Assembly: GCA_963664655.2 (NCBI GenBank)
Contig: OY761554.1
Coordinates: 1,054,001 to 1,118,000 of the forward strand
Direction of reading: 5' to 3'
Source: Desulfospira sp963664655
Lineage (GTDB): Bacteria; Desulfobacterota; Desulfobacteria; Desulfobacterales; Desulfobacteraceae
DNA length: 64,000 nucleotides
The notes beneath the pieces are model-generated. The model worked only from the letters and a program-made list of their open reading frames with translations. It did no database searches and had not been told where the DNA came from. Below are positions 16,191 to 24,924 of the stretch, piece after piece. The translations under genes were made by a program, and so were the position numbers. The stretch's first letter is position 1, and every line of letters starts with the position of its first letter.

Positions 16191-18185
16191 ATGATTCCCT
16201 ATAAAAAATTATTTGAACCGGTCTGCATCGGCACCCTGGAAATCAAGAACCGGTATGCCATGGCCCCCATGGGGCCTCTGGGGCTGTCCGACGCTGAAGG
16301 CGGCTGGAACCAGAGAGGCATTGATTATTACACGGCAAGAGCCAGGGGCGGGACAGGGCTGTTAATCACCGGCGTCACCTTTGTGGACAATGTGGTTGAA
16401 AAGCACGGCATGGGCCATGTGCCCTGCTCCACCCATGACCCGGTCCATTTTGTCCGGACGGGAAAGGAGATGACCGAACGGGTCCATGCCTATGACGCCA
16501 GGATTTTTTTGCAGATGTCCGGGGGATTCGGCCGGGTCACGGTGCCCACCAACATGGGGGAACATCCGCCGGTGGCCCCGTCGGCCATTCCCCACCGCTG
16601 GCTGGACAAAACCTGCCGTCCCCTGGAAATCAGCGAGATCCTTCACATCGTTGACATGTTCGGCCAGGGGGCCTTTAATGCTCAGCGGGCCGGGTTTGAC
16701 GGGGTCCAGATCCATGCCGTGCATGAGGGGTATCTCATTGACCAGTTTGCCATTTCTTTTTTTAACCAGCGCACGGACGAATACGGCGGTTCCCTGGCCA
16801 ACCGGCTCCGGTTTGCCCGGCAGGTGGTGGAAAAAATCAAGGAGACCTGCGGGGATGATTTTCCCGTGACCCTGCGGTACAGCCCCAAAAGCTTTATCAA
16901 GGACTTTAAATCAGGGGCCCTGCCCGGTGAAGAATTCGAGGAAAAGGGCCGGGATATTGATGAGGGGATTGCGGCGGCAAAACTCCTGGTTGAATACGGG
17001 TATGACAGCCTGGATGTGGATGTGGGCTCCTATGATGCCTGGTGGTGGAGCCATCCGCCCATGTACCAGGACAAGGGGCTTTACATGCCTTTTGCCAGGC
17101 TCATGAAAGAGAACGTGGATGCCCCCATTATCTGCGCAGGCCGTATGGACGATCCGGCCACGGCCCTCAAAGCCGTGGAAGACGGCGTCTGCGATATGGT
17201 GAGCCTGGGCCGGCCTCTGCTGGCTGACCCGGATTATGTGAACAAGGTCATGTGCAACGACGTTGCCGCCATCCGGCCGTGCATCTCCTGCCAGGAGGGG
17301 TGTATGGGAAGGGTCCAGACCTATGCGGCCTTAAACTGTGCCGTGAACCCCCAGACCTGCCGGGAGCGGAGTGCGGCCTATCAACCGGTTTTAAAGACAA
17401 AGCGGGTGCTGATCGTGGGCGGCGGTGTGGCCGGGTGCGAGGCCGCAAGGGTTCTGGCCACCCGGGGCCATGAACCGGTTGTCTATGAGAAATCCGGAAC
17501 CCTGGGGGGGCATCTGATTCCCGGGGGGGCACCGGACTTCAAGCATGATGACATTGCCCTGGTGAACTGGTATACCCACCAATTGGAGACCTTGGGGGTG
17601 CCGGTCCATTTAAATACCCCGGTGGATGAGTCCTTTGTCTTGTCCAACGCCTTTGACGCGGTGATTATCGCTACGGGCTCAAAACCGAATATCATTTCTC
17701 TGGGGGATGATGCCCGGGTGTTCACCGCCGAACAGGTGCTGTTAAAACAAAAGGACCCCGGAGCCCGCACCGTGGTGATGGGCGGCGGGCTGATCGGCTG
17801 TGAAACCGCCCTGTGGCTGGCCCGGCAGGGAAAAACCGTCACCATCGTTGAGCAGATGGATGAGATCCTGTCCGTGAACGGCCCTTTGTGCCACGCCAAC
17901 AGCGAAATGCTCGAAGCCCTGATGCCCTATAACGGCATTGACGTTAAAACCGGCACCCGGGTGACCTCCTTTGAGAACAACACCCTGGGCCTTACGGCCG
18001 GCGGCGAAGAAAGCCGGATGTCATGTGACAGCGTGATCCTGGCCGTGGGATATCATCCCGACAACAGCCTGTACGAAGCCATCCGGTTTAAGGTCCCCAA
18101 CACCTGGGTGCTGGGGGATGCCCGGCGGGTAAGCAACATCATGTACGCCATCTGGGACGCCTTTGAGGTGGCCAACGGAATTTGA
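16191..18185 (+). CDS. Fe-S flavoenzyme of the trimethylamine dehydrogenase/dienoyl-CoA reductase family
   Basis: The 664-residue enzyme has three parts: an Old-Yellow-Enzyme TIM barrel for FMN (1-345), a [4Fe-4S] site with spacing C-x2-C-x3-C-x11-C (about 363-382, CISCQEGC...LNC), and FAD (VLIVGGGVAGCEAA) and NAD (VVMGGGLIGCETA) Rossmann domains. Relatives oxidatively demethylate trimethylamine or dimethylamine, or reduce enoyl-CoA or enone substrates. Its position behind a TRAP transporter and AcnX, and directly before a sigma-54 activator whose start overlaps its stop, suggests it works on the imported solute; N-demethylation of a betaine is one reading. The reaction cannot be fixed from sequence. 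Confidence 0.85.
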   Translation: MIPYKKLFEPVCIGTLEIKNRYAMAPMGPLGLSDAEGGWNQRGIDYYTARARGGTGLLITGVTFVDNVVEKHGMGHVPCSTHDPVHFVRTGKEMTERVHAYDARIFLQMSGGFGRVTVPTNMGEHPPVAPSAIPHRWLDKTCRPLEISEILHIVDMFGQGAFNAQRAGFDGVQIHAVHEGYLIDQFAISFFNQRTDEYGGSLANRLRFARQVVEKIKETCGDDFPVTLRYSPKSFIKDFKSGALPGEEFEEKGRDIDEGIAAAKLLVEYGYDSLDVDVGSYDAWWWSHPPMYQDKGLYMPFARLMKENVDAPIICAGRMDDPATALKAVEDGVCDMVSLGRPLLADPDYVNKVMCNDVAAIRPCISCQEGCMGRVQTYAALNCAVNPQTCRERSAAYQPVLKTKRVLIVGGGVAGCEAARVLATRGHEPVVYEKSGTLGGHLIPGGAPDFKHDDIALVNWYTHQLETLGVPVHLNTPVDESFVLSNAFDAVIIATGSKPNIISLGDDARVFTAEQVLLKQKDPGARTVVMGGGLIGCETALWLARQGKTVTIVEQMDEILSVNGPLCHANSEMLEALMPYNGIDVKTGTRVTSFENNTLGLTAGGEESRMSCDSVILAVGYHPDNSLYEAIRFKVPNTWVLGDARRVSNIMYAIWDAFEVANGI

Positions 18186-21100
18186 TGGAAAAATTTCAAG
18201 TCCATACAGGGGCCAGGGAATCCCAGGTCCGTTTAATCGCCCATGAAGATGAAATGACCCGGGAGATCCGCAGGCTCTCAGCCCTTCTGCCCCCGCCATT
18301 GTCACTGGATGTGGTCTGTGCCATCACCGGCCGCCCCCCTGTCAGGGCATTGCAGGTGGTTGAAAATCTGGTGAACAACGGCTACCTGAAACGGTACGCT
18401 GAAAAGGGTGCCGGGTATTATTACCTGTCTGATTTTAAATCTGCCCAGCAGCGGCTGCTCAATGAGCCCCGGACCCAGGTGTTTGACCTGGCCTTAAAAG
18501 CCGTGGCCGGCGTGTGCCGTTATATGCCGGACAACCTGAGGCGCTGGTTCAATCTGGCCCATATCTATCAGATATCCGGGCTGCCCATTAAACATGTCCG
18601 GGAACTGGTCCTGGCGGCAAACCATTGTCTGAGCCTGAACCTGCCCCAGGAGGCGGCCGGGTATTACCGGATGGCACTGGAAACCATGGAACCGCTCAAA
18701 CTGACGCTGGACGAGAAAAAGATTTTTATTGATGCGGCCATTAATCTGTGCACCTGCCGGGATACAGCGCTTTCCAAAGACATCCACCGGCGGTTTCTGC
18801 GCGGGGCACTCAAATTCAGCAATCAGATTGAGGCACCGGTCCGAAAGCTCAAACTGCTGGTCCTCATTGCCAAAACATTTTTCAGAACCGTTCATTCCGA
18901 TGAAACTGAAAAATACCTGAATGAAGCCTGGCAACTCCTGTCAACCCATGAACTGCCCTCTGAACTCCGGGTCCAGGTGGCCCTGGCCAAATCCGAACAT
19001 TATTTCTGGCGGGGCCATATCACAAGGTCCATTGATTCCTATGAAAACGAACTGGGCTGTCATGAAGAGCTTCCTTTGAATGTGGAGACTTTAAAATCGT
19101 TTATCCGCATGGGATGGTCATACGGCATTGCCGGCGAAGTGGCCAGGGGGCTGGGGCTTATCCGGGCGGTCCGGAAAAAGGCGGCCGAGCTTGGGGCCAA
19201 AGACCTTGAACGGTATGCCACCGTGGTGATTGTGATTGTCCTGTCCGATGCCGGCCGAATTGAAGAAGGGGAGCCGTTTCTCAATGAAGTATTCAGCGCC
19301 CCCTTGGAAACCCTGGATCACTGGACCCAGTGGCCGGGGAACGGGAAGCGGGCATATCTGGCCTATACCCGGAAAGATTACAAAGCCGCGTATACATATC
19401 AGGATATGGCCTGGCAGAACGCCAAGGCCCTGGGCACCTGCCATCACCGGGGCGCTGATAATATTGAAATCATGCTCGGGCTTGAAGAAAGGGGCATTGT
19501 TCACCCGGAGTGGAATTTTGATTATGATGTGGACCGGCTCCTGAACTGGCCTGATCTTTACATGCAGGGGGTCGCTTACCGGTTTAAGGCCCTTCGGGCC
19601 TACCGTCAGAAAGCAGACCCGGATCAGATAAAGGTGGATTTAAGAAAAAGCCTGGTCCTGCTGAGCCGGGCCGGGGCAAAAATAGAGCTGGCCCATGCCC
19701 AGATCCTTATGGCCCGTGTCTTCATTGATGAAAAAAAGAAGGCCAAAGCCGAAAGCCTGCTTAAAGACGCCTGGGAAGTCTTTGGAAAAATAAACCCCAA
19801 ACTGTTTCCAAAGGAATTAAAGTCTTACCTGGACAAGACCTCGAAAAATGCCCTTTGGGTGAATTCCCTGTTAAAAGTCGGCGATGCCTTAAGCTCTTTA
19901 AGGGACAGGGAAAACCTGCTGCATACCGTTATCCGCCAGGCCATGCAGATTTCAGGGGCGGAGCGGGGCGGGGTGTTTCTCAGGCAGGGACAGGACCTGG
20001 AAATGGTGGCCAGCCGGAACCTGGATGTCGGTAAAATCACAGGTCCTGAGTTTGCCGGCCAGATGGCATTGATCAAAAAGGTGTTTGAATGCGGCCAGGA
20101 GGTCATCCAAAGGCCGGATCACACGGCTGATGAACCGGCATTCGGCCAGGATGACACGGCATGGACCGGCGGGTTTCCCATTCGTCTCAAATCCGTGGTG
20201 CTCGGGGTGATTTTTATGGACTGGGGCCCCGCCCCGTTGCAGTTCCCCGATGACGAGATTGCCCTGCTCCGGATTATCAGCAACCAGGTTGCCGTGGCCC
20301 TTGACAATATGGATGCCTATGAGGAGATCATTGATCTGAACCAGGAGCTGGCAGCAGAAGCCCACCTATACCGGGATATCCACGATCCCGGCAAGGCCAA
20401 GCCCCTTATGATCGGCCGGTCAGACGCATTCCGGAAAGTGATCGCTCTGATCCGAAAGGTGGCGGCCTCGGATACGGCCGTGATGATTACCGGTGAAACC
20501 GGGGTGGGCAAAGAGCTGGTGGCCCAGGCCATCCACCATTACAGCGCCCGGTCTTCCCATCCCTTTATCGCCGTCAACCTGGTCTCTTTAAGCCCGGAAC
20601 TCATTGCAAGCGAGCTGTTCGGCCATGAGAGAGGTGCGTTTACCGGCGCCACCCAGACCCACAAGGGGCGTTTTGAACTGGCCAGCCGGGGAACCCTTTT
20701 TTTAGATGACATTGACGCCTTTGACCTGGGGACCCAGGTCAAAATGCTGAGGGTGCTTGAAACCCGTCAGTTTGAGCGAGTGGGCGGCAGCCAGACCCTG
20801 GAAACCCATTTCCGGCTGCTGGCCTCCAGCAACCGGAACCTTGAAGACCTTGTTGCCAGGGGGCTGTTCAGGTCGGATTTTTATTACCGCCTGAATGTGT
20901 TCCCCATTAATATTCCGCCCTTAAGGGAGCGGGTGGAGGATATTGCGCCCCTGGCCGGATATTTTATGAATCTGTTTGCCAAAAAACTGGGCAAGCAGTT
21001 TGATGCCGTTTCAAAACGGGACCTGAATATTTTAATGAATTACCCCTGGCCGGGAAACATCAGGGAACTGCGGCATGTGATTGAGCGGGCCGTGCTGTTG

Positions 21101-21358
21101 AGCCGGAACGGCCGCCTGGTCATACCGGATCTGGATGCCTGTCTTTCAGCACCCATGGCAAAGGATAAGCCCATCGTGTCTTTTAAGGAGATGGAAACCG
21201 CCTATATTATTAAAGTATTAAATCACTGCCAGGGAAAAATCAGCGGAAAGGGCGGCGCGGCCGAACTCCTGGATTTAAAAACCACCACCCTCTATTCCAA
21301 GATGAAGCGCCTGGGGATCAAAAAAGACGCCTATAGCCGCAAGTCAATGAAGCCATAG
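18185..21358 (+). CDS. Sigma-54 activator with TPR-like and GAF sensing regions
   Basis: This 1057-residue bacterial enhancer-binding protein has a winged-helix-like N-terminus (about 20-85), a long alpha-helical TPR-like region (about 95-560), a GAF domain (about 568-715), a sigma-54 AAA+ domain with Walker A GETGVGKE (about 770) and the sigma-54 contact loop GAFTGA (about 817), and a Fis-type helix-turn-helix at the end (about 1017-1048). The TPR block recalls MalT-type signal integration and is unusual in this class. The ATG shares one base with the upstream stop (TGATG). It is the only such activator in the window, so it is the prime candidate for the paired sites at 26547 and 29904. Confidence 0.9.
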   Translation: MEKFQVHTGARESQVRLIAHEDEMTREIRRLSALLPPPLSLDVVCAITGRPPVRALQVVENLVNNGYLKRYAEKGAGYYYLSDFKSAQQRLLNEPRTQVFDLALKAVAGVCRYMPDNLRRWFNLAHIYQISGLPIKHVRELVLAANHCLSLNLPQEAAGYYRMALETMEPLKLTLDEKKIFIDAAINLCTCRDTALSKDIHRRFLRGALKFSNQIEAPVRKLKLLVLIAKTFFRTVHSDETEKYLNEAWQLLSTHELPSELRVQVALAKSEHYFWRGHITRSIDSYENELGCHEELPLNVETLKSFIRMGWSYGIAGEVARGLGLIRAVRKKAAELGAKDLERYATVVIVIVLSDAGRIEEGEPFLNEVFSAPLETLDHWTQWPGNGKRAYLAYTRKDYKAAYTYQDMAWQNAKALGTCHHRGADNIEIMLGLEERGIVHPEWNFDYDVDRLLNWPDLYMQGVAYRFKALRAYRQKADPDQIKVDLRKSLVLLSRAGAKIELAHAQILMARVFIDEKKKAKAESLLKDAWEVFGKINPKLFPKELKSYLDKTSKNALWVNSLLKVGDALSSLRDRENLLHTVIRQAMQISGAERGGVFLRQGQDLEMVASRNLDVGKITGPEFAGQMALIKKVFECGQEVIQRPDHTADEPAFGQDDTAWTGGFPIRLKSVVLGVIFMDWGPAPLQFPDDEIALLRIISNQVAVALDNMDAYEEIIDLNQELAAEAHLYRDIHDPGKAKPLMIGRSDAFRKVIALIRKVAASDTAVMITGETGVGKELVAQAIHHYSARSSHPFIAVNLVSLSPELIASELFGHERGAFTGATQTHKGRFELASRGTLFLDDIDAFDLGTQVKMLRVLETRQFERVGGSQTLETHFRLLASSNRNLEDLVARGLFRSDFYYRLNVFPINIPPLRERVEDIAPLAGYFMNLFAKKLGKQFDAVSKRDLNILMNYPWPGNIRELRHVIERAVLLSRNGRLVIPDLDACLSAPMAKDKPIVSFKEMETAYIIKVLNHCQGKISGKGGAAELLDLKTTTLYSKMKRLGIKKDAYSRKSMKP

Positions 21359-21372
21359 AGAAATGCGGTCAC

Positions 21373-22698
21373 CTATACAAGATCACCATTAATGATCCCT
21401 TCAGTACTGTAAAATGGTACGGATAAAACCCGGTTTTTGATATCCACAGCATAGGATGCCTGTGAAATTTTTATACCCAAATCGGAATGGAATGTATTGA
21501 TGAACATGTGCATACTTTTCATATGTCCGGTGGCACCGGATTTAATTTCAACCGGGATGACGCGCTCATTTTTTACCATAAGGTAGTCTATCTCAGCCAT
21601 GCTGTTCCGGGCGTCTCTTGTCCAATAATAAAGAGATGGTTTCGTATAAGCGGATTGATATGCCAGCAGCTGCTGACCAACAAACTGCTCGGCAACAGCA
21701 CCCTTAAAAATATCCGTAAAATCTCCTGCTCGGGCAGTTTCTCCGTAAATATGATTCATTGAATGCATGAGCCCGACATCAAGAAATAATGCCTTAAAAT
21801 AATTTTCTTTTGCACCGGCTTCTAACGGGATACCGGCCCCGCTCGTAGATTTAATCCTGACAACAACTCCTGCCATTTCCAATAATTCAACGGCCTCCTT
21901 TAAATCCCTGGATTTAAAGGCGTTGTCGACGTTGGCATAAACAAATTTTTGACCCACCATTCCGGGCACGGCATGGAACACTTTTCTCAGATATTTGTGT
22001 TTTACTTTTTTTGCGTATTTTCCAAAATCATCCATATAAGTATCAACGATTGATTGCTGGATTCTCTGGCATTTTTTAATGTCCCGGGACAGGCAATACT
22101 CGTGCAGTACAGCCGGCATGCCGCCTAATAGAAAAAATTTTCGGACATAATCAAGCAGGCGCACATGAAGTGCGTTTGGCAATTTTTGCAGTTCAGATTT
22201 ATGGTTTGCGTGCTTTCTAAGGGCTGTTTCTCCCAAGGCATCCAGAAATTCCCCAAACGACATGGGAAACATATAGAGATACTGGATCCGGCCCACAGGC
22301 ATGCGGAAATTCTCTGAATTAAGGGTGAATTCAACCAAAGAGCCGGCAGCAATAACATGCAGGCCGGGCATTTCTTCAAAAAAATACCGTAATGATGTAA
22401 TGGCGGCCGGGCAATCCTGAATTTCATCTAAAAAAAGCAGTGTGTTTCCAACATTGACGTTACCCTGGGTAAAGAGGGTTATTTTTTCTACTATTTCAAC
22501 AGGGTCGATACTTGTAAAAATTTCTTTATATTCAGGATTTTTTTCAAAATTAAGTTCGAGATAATTCTCAAACTCTTCCCGCCCAAAACGCCTTACCACA
22601 TAGGTTTTCCCCACTTGCCGTGCGCCACGAATAAGGAGTGGCCGTCGGTTTGATTCGGCTTTCCATTGCATTAAAATATTGTGTACATCTCTTTTCAT
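21373..22698 (-). CDS. AAA_14/DUF4143 family ATPase
   Basis: The 441-residue protein has an N-terminal P-loop (RGARQVGKTYVVRRFG), a Walker B LLFLDEIQDC, and a C-terminal DUF4143 part ending in a nuclease-like fold (the EIDYLMVKNERVIPVEIKSG region shows the D/ExK pattern). Such proteins are scattered, often mobile, orphan ATPases of unknown role. It is convergent with the sigma-54 activator, 14 bases away, and looks unconnected to the catabolic genes. Confidence 0.85.
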   Translation of the reverse strand: MKRDVHNILMQWKAESNRRPLLIRGARQVGKTYVVRRFGREEFENYLELNFEKNPEYKEIFTSIDPVEIVEKITLFTQGNVNVGNTLLFLDEIQDCPAAITSLRYFFEEMPGLHVIAAGSLVEFTLNSENFRMPVGRIQYLYMFPMSFGEFLDALGETALRKHANHKSELQKLPNALHVRLLDYVRKFFLLGGMPAVLHEYCLSRDIKKCQRIQQSIVDTYMDDFGKYAKKVKHKYLRKVFHAVPGMVGQKFVYANVDNAFKSRDLKEAVELLEMAGVVVRIKSTSGAGIPLEAGAKENYFKALFLDVGLMHSMNHIYGETARAGDFTDIFKGAVAEQFVGQQLLAYQSAYTKPSLYYWTRDARNSMAEIDYLMVKNERVIPVEIKSGATGHMKSMHMFINTFHSDLGIKISQASYAVDIKNRVLSVPFYSTEGIINGDLV

Positions 22699-22855
22699 TA
22701 TTATTCCGTATTATAACGAGTGATTTTAATAGATTATATAAAACTGGAGGTCAAAATGCAAGGATATTTGCTTTAGGAAATGGACATTTTCCAAAGAAAA
22801 GAAATAGGCGTTATGGCTAAAATCCAAAGAATTTAAAACAATAATTGGGTCTGAA

Positions 22856-22901
22856 TAATTGGGGTCAGCGTAAAATTAAACTCTAACGCTGACCCCAATT
22901 A
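22856..22901. repeat. REP-type palindrome (GGGGTCAGCG)
   Basis: TAATTGGGGTCAGCGT and its exact complement at 22886-22901 form a 16 bp stem with a 14 base loop. Palindromes with GGGGTCAG cores usually accompany REP-associated tyrosine transposases (RAYTs). A related palindrome at 46711 sits beside the remains of one. Confidence 0.75.
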
Positions 22902-22939
22902 TCTCAATTATCCTATCAAAAAAAAGCCTGGTGGGAGCG

Positions 22940-22968
22940 GGCCATGCCCGCGAATCATGGGCATGGCC
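22940..22968 (-). terminator. Terminator-like stem-loop after the methyltransferase gene
   Basis: On the minus strand GGCCATGCCC and GGGCATGGCC form a perfect 10 bp stem with a 9 base loop, followed at about ten bases by a run of eight T. It lies just past the stop codon at 22983 and probably ends that transcript. Confidence 0.6.
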
Positions 22969-22982
22969 TAGTCTAATCCATG

Positions 22983-23960
22983 TCAAAACATTTTTTTGCT
23001 CATATCGTCGATGGCTTTGGTGGCGGCGTCATAAACCCCTGGAAAGGAGCTGAACCCCAGGCCCTGGGTCAGGCAGGGAATAAAATAATGTTTGCCGCAT
23101 TCGGTACAGGCTTTTTCCACGGCTTTTTCAATGGCTTCCACTGCCCAGTCCGGGTGGTCCAGAGGCCCTGAATCCAGCTGTCCCATGAAGGTGAGCTGTC
23201 CGCCATAGGTTTTGATCAGTTCCGGGGTATTGTTGGTGGTCATCACCCCCTGCCAGATATCAATGCCCATTTCAATCATAAAAGGGACCAGGTTGGCGGC
23301 ATAGGAGTCGCTGTGGTGGACGATCAGTTCAACCCCGTTGTCTTTCCAGAACCCATAGACCTTCTTGTACGCCGGCACATAGAATTCCTCAAACATATCC
23401 GGGGACATGAAAGACGAGATCTGGCTGCCCCAGTCGTCATGGTGAAACAGGGCATCGGGCTTGAGATACTTGACCACCTCTCTGGCATGGGCAATTTCAT
23501 ACTTACTGAGCATATCAATAAGTTCGGCCATATGTTCAGGCTCTTCGTACAGCGCCATCATGGCATCTTCCATGCCCATAAGGCTGTGGGTCATTTCGAA
23601 AAGGCCGGGGGCATAAAAGATGGCCACATATTTGTCATTTCGATCCACGGACTGGGCCTGCCTGACCGCAGCTTCCCATTGATCTTCCGGGAAAATCACC
23701 GAAGGCACGTTGATCACCTGTTTCCACTCAGTGATGTCTTTAAGCGCTTTGAGTTCCTGGGTATGCACGGGGAATGCGCCCAACTGGCCTTCAGGCCAGG
23801 TGTAGGTAATGCCCCATTCATTAACAATGGTCTGCCCGGGCTGGGGTTTGATTCTCCGGGGGGCGGTAAGGATCACTTCCATAAACTCGTACTGGTTGAC
23901 AAACCGGTCCGGATTTCCGCCTTTCATGGTTTCAATGAGGTTCTGTCGCTTGGTCAACAT
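22983..23960 (-). CDS. UroD-family methyltransferase, atypical metal site
   Basis: The 325-residue protein is placed in the uroporphyrinogen decarboxylase/MtaA/CmuA superfamily by its TIM-barrel pattern and by pairing with a corrinoid protein. MtaA-type enzymes hold zinc with H-x-C and a later Cys; here the matching place reads IVHHSDS, with no Cys, while a late Cys remains in FIPCLTQG. It would move a methyl group to or from the corrinoid protein, but with altered metal chemistry. The start at 23960 is set by AGGAG; the frame extends 33 codons further into the upstream gene without a ribosome site. The substrate is unknown; the adjacent porin and TRAP operon may import it. Confidence 0.8.
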   Translation of the reverse strand: MLTKRQNLIETMKGGNPDRFVNQYEFMEVILTAPRRIKPQPGQTIVNEWGITYTWPEGQLGAFPVHTQELKALKDITEWKQVINVPSVIFPEDQWEAAVRQAQSVDRNDKYVAIFYAPGLFEMTHSLMGMEDAMMALYEEPEHMAELIDMLSKYEIAHAREVVKYLKPDALFHHDDWGSQISSFMSPDMFEEFYVPAYKKVYGFWKDNGVELIVHHSDSYAANLVPFMIEMGIDIWQGVMTTNNTPELIKTYGGQLTFMGQLDSGPLDHPDWAVEAIEKAVEKACTECGKHYFIPCLTQGLGFSSFPGVYDAATKAIDDMSKKMF

Positions 23961-23979
23961 GAGGTGCCGCTCCTTTTTT

Positions 23980-24618
23980 TCAGGCTTGGGTTGCCAGGTC
24001 TTTTGCCTTGACGGCAGCGCTGCCGGCATCAGGGGCATATCCGTCGGCCCCGGCCGCATCGGCGAATTCCTGGGTTATCGGGGCCCCGCCCACAATTATT
24101 TTAAACCCTTCAAGTCCGCTGGCCTTAATGGTTTCAACGGTCTTTTTCAAGGCGGGCATGGTGGTGGACAACAGCCCCGAGCAGGCCACCAGGGTTACGT
24201 TTTTATTGGCTTTAATGGCGTCTACAAATTTTTCCGGGGACACGTCAACACCCAGGTCCACCACATTGAACCCGGCGCTTTCCACCATCATGGCCACCAG
24301 GTTTTTGCCGATGTCGTGCAGATCGCCCTGAACCGTTCCGATAATGCATGTGCCAAGGGACATGGAAGCGTCTTCTGCCGCCAAAAGAGGCTTGAGCACC
24401 TCAACGCCTTTGGACATGGCCTTGGCGGCGATGAGCATTTCCGGGACAAAAAGGGCGCCGGCCGAAAATTTTTCACCCACAACCGCCATGGCGTCCACCA
24501 TGGCCTGTAAAATATCCAGGGGCGGATCTCCCGCATCAATGGCTTCCTGGACAATGCCGGGAAGAAGCTTGGTTTTTCCTTTTTCGGTAAGCGCCTTGAC
24601 TTCGGTAAGTTTTGACAT
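23980..24618 (-). CDS. Corrinoid (methyl-carrier) protein
   Basis: This 212-residue protein has a four-helix cap (about 1-90, DPPLDILQAMVDAMAVVGEK) and a B12-binding Rossmann domain with the base-off His motif GDLHDIGKNL and the later Ser/Gly segment GGAPITQEFA. It is the family of MtaC, MtbC and MttC, which carry the methyl group on cobalt between two methyltransferases. It lies 19 bases upstream of the UroD-family gene, clearly in one transcript. No first-step methyltransferase of the MttB or MtaB family is in the window. Confidence 0.92.
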   Translation of the reverse strand: MSKLTEVKALTEKGKTKLLPGIVQEAIDAGDPPLDILQAMVDAMAVVGEKFSAGALFVPEMLIAAKAMSKGVEVLKPLLAAEDASMSLGTCIIGTVQGDLHDIGKNLVAMMVESAGFNVVDLGVDVSPEKFVDAIKANKNVTLVACSGLLSTTMPALKKTVETIKASGLEGFKIIVGGAPITQEFADAAGADGYAPDAGSAAVKAKDLATQA

Positions 24619-24853
24619 GGTTTTTCCCTAATTTTGTTGTCGTCAATTGTTCTGGTTATTTAGTGAACTATTTGGAATGCCATAATGAACTATTTAACGG
24701 AACCAAACAACCCTTCCCGGTATTTTTCTATATACGCCAGACAGAATTCGTCATTTCCAAGGCACGCTTTCGCAGCTTAAATCAAGCCCATCATGTGCCT
24801 GTGCAGGGGGGGGATAATGGCGTGTCCATGGCTGGGAAACAAACCGTTAAAGG

Positions 24854-24892
24854 CCCCGGGATACCGGAAGACGGCGGTTCTTTATCCCGGGG
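24854..24892 (-). terminator. Terminator-like stem-loop after the porin gene
   Basis: CCCCGGGATA (24854-24863) and TATCCCGGGG (24883-24892) form a perfect 10 bp stem. It lies 30 bases past the porin stop. No strong T-run follows on the minus strand, so some read-through into the corrinoid gene 240 bases on is possible. The rest of 24619-24924 shows no further element. Confidence 0.5.
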
Positions 24893-24924
24893 CTGATCGC
24901 TGATGGTTTTATCCGGACCGGGCG

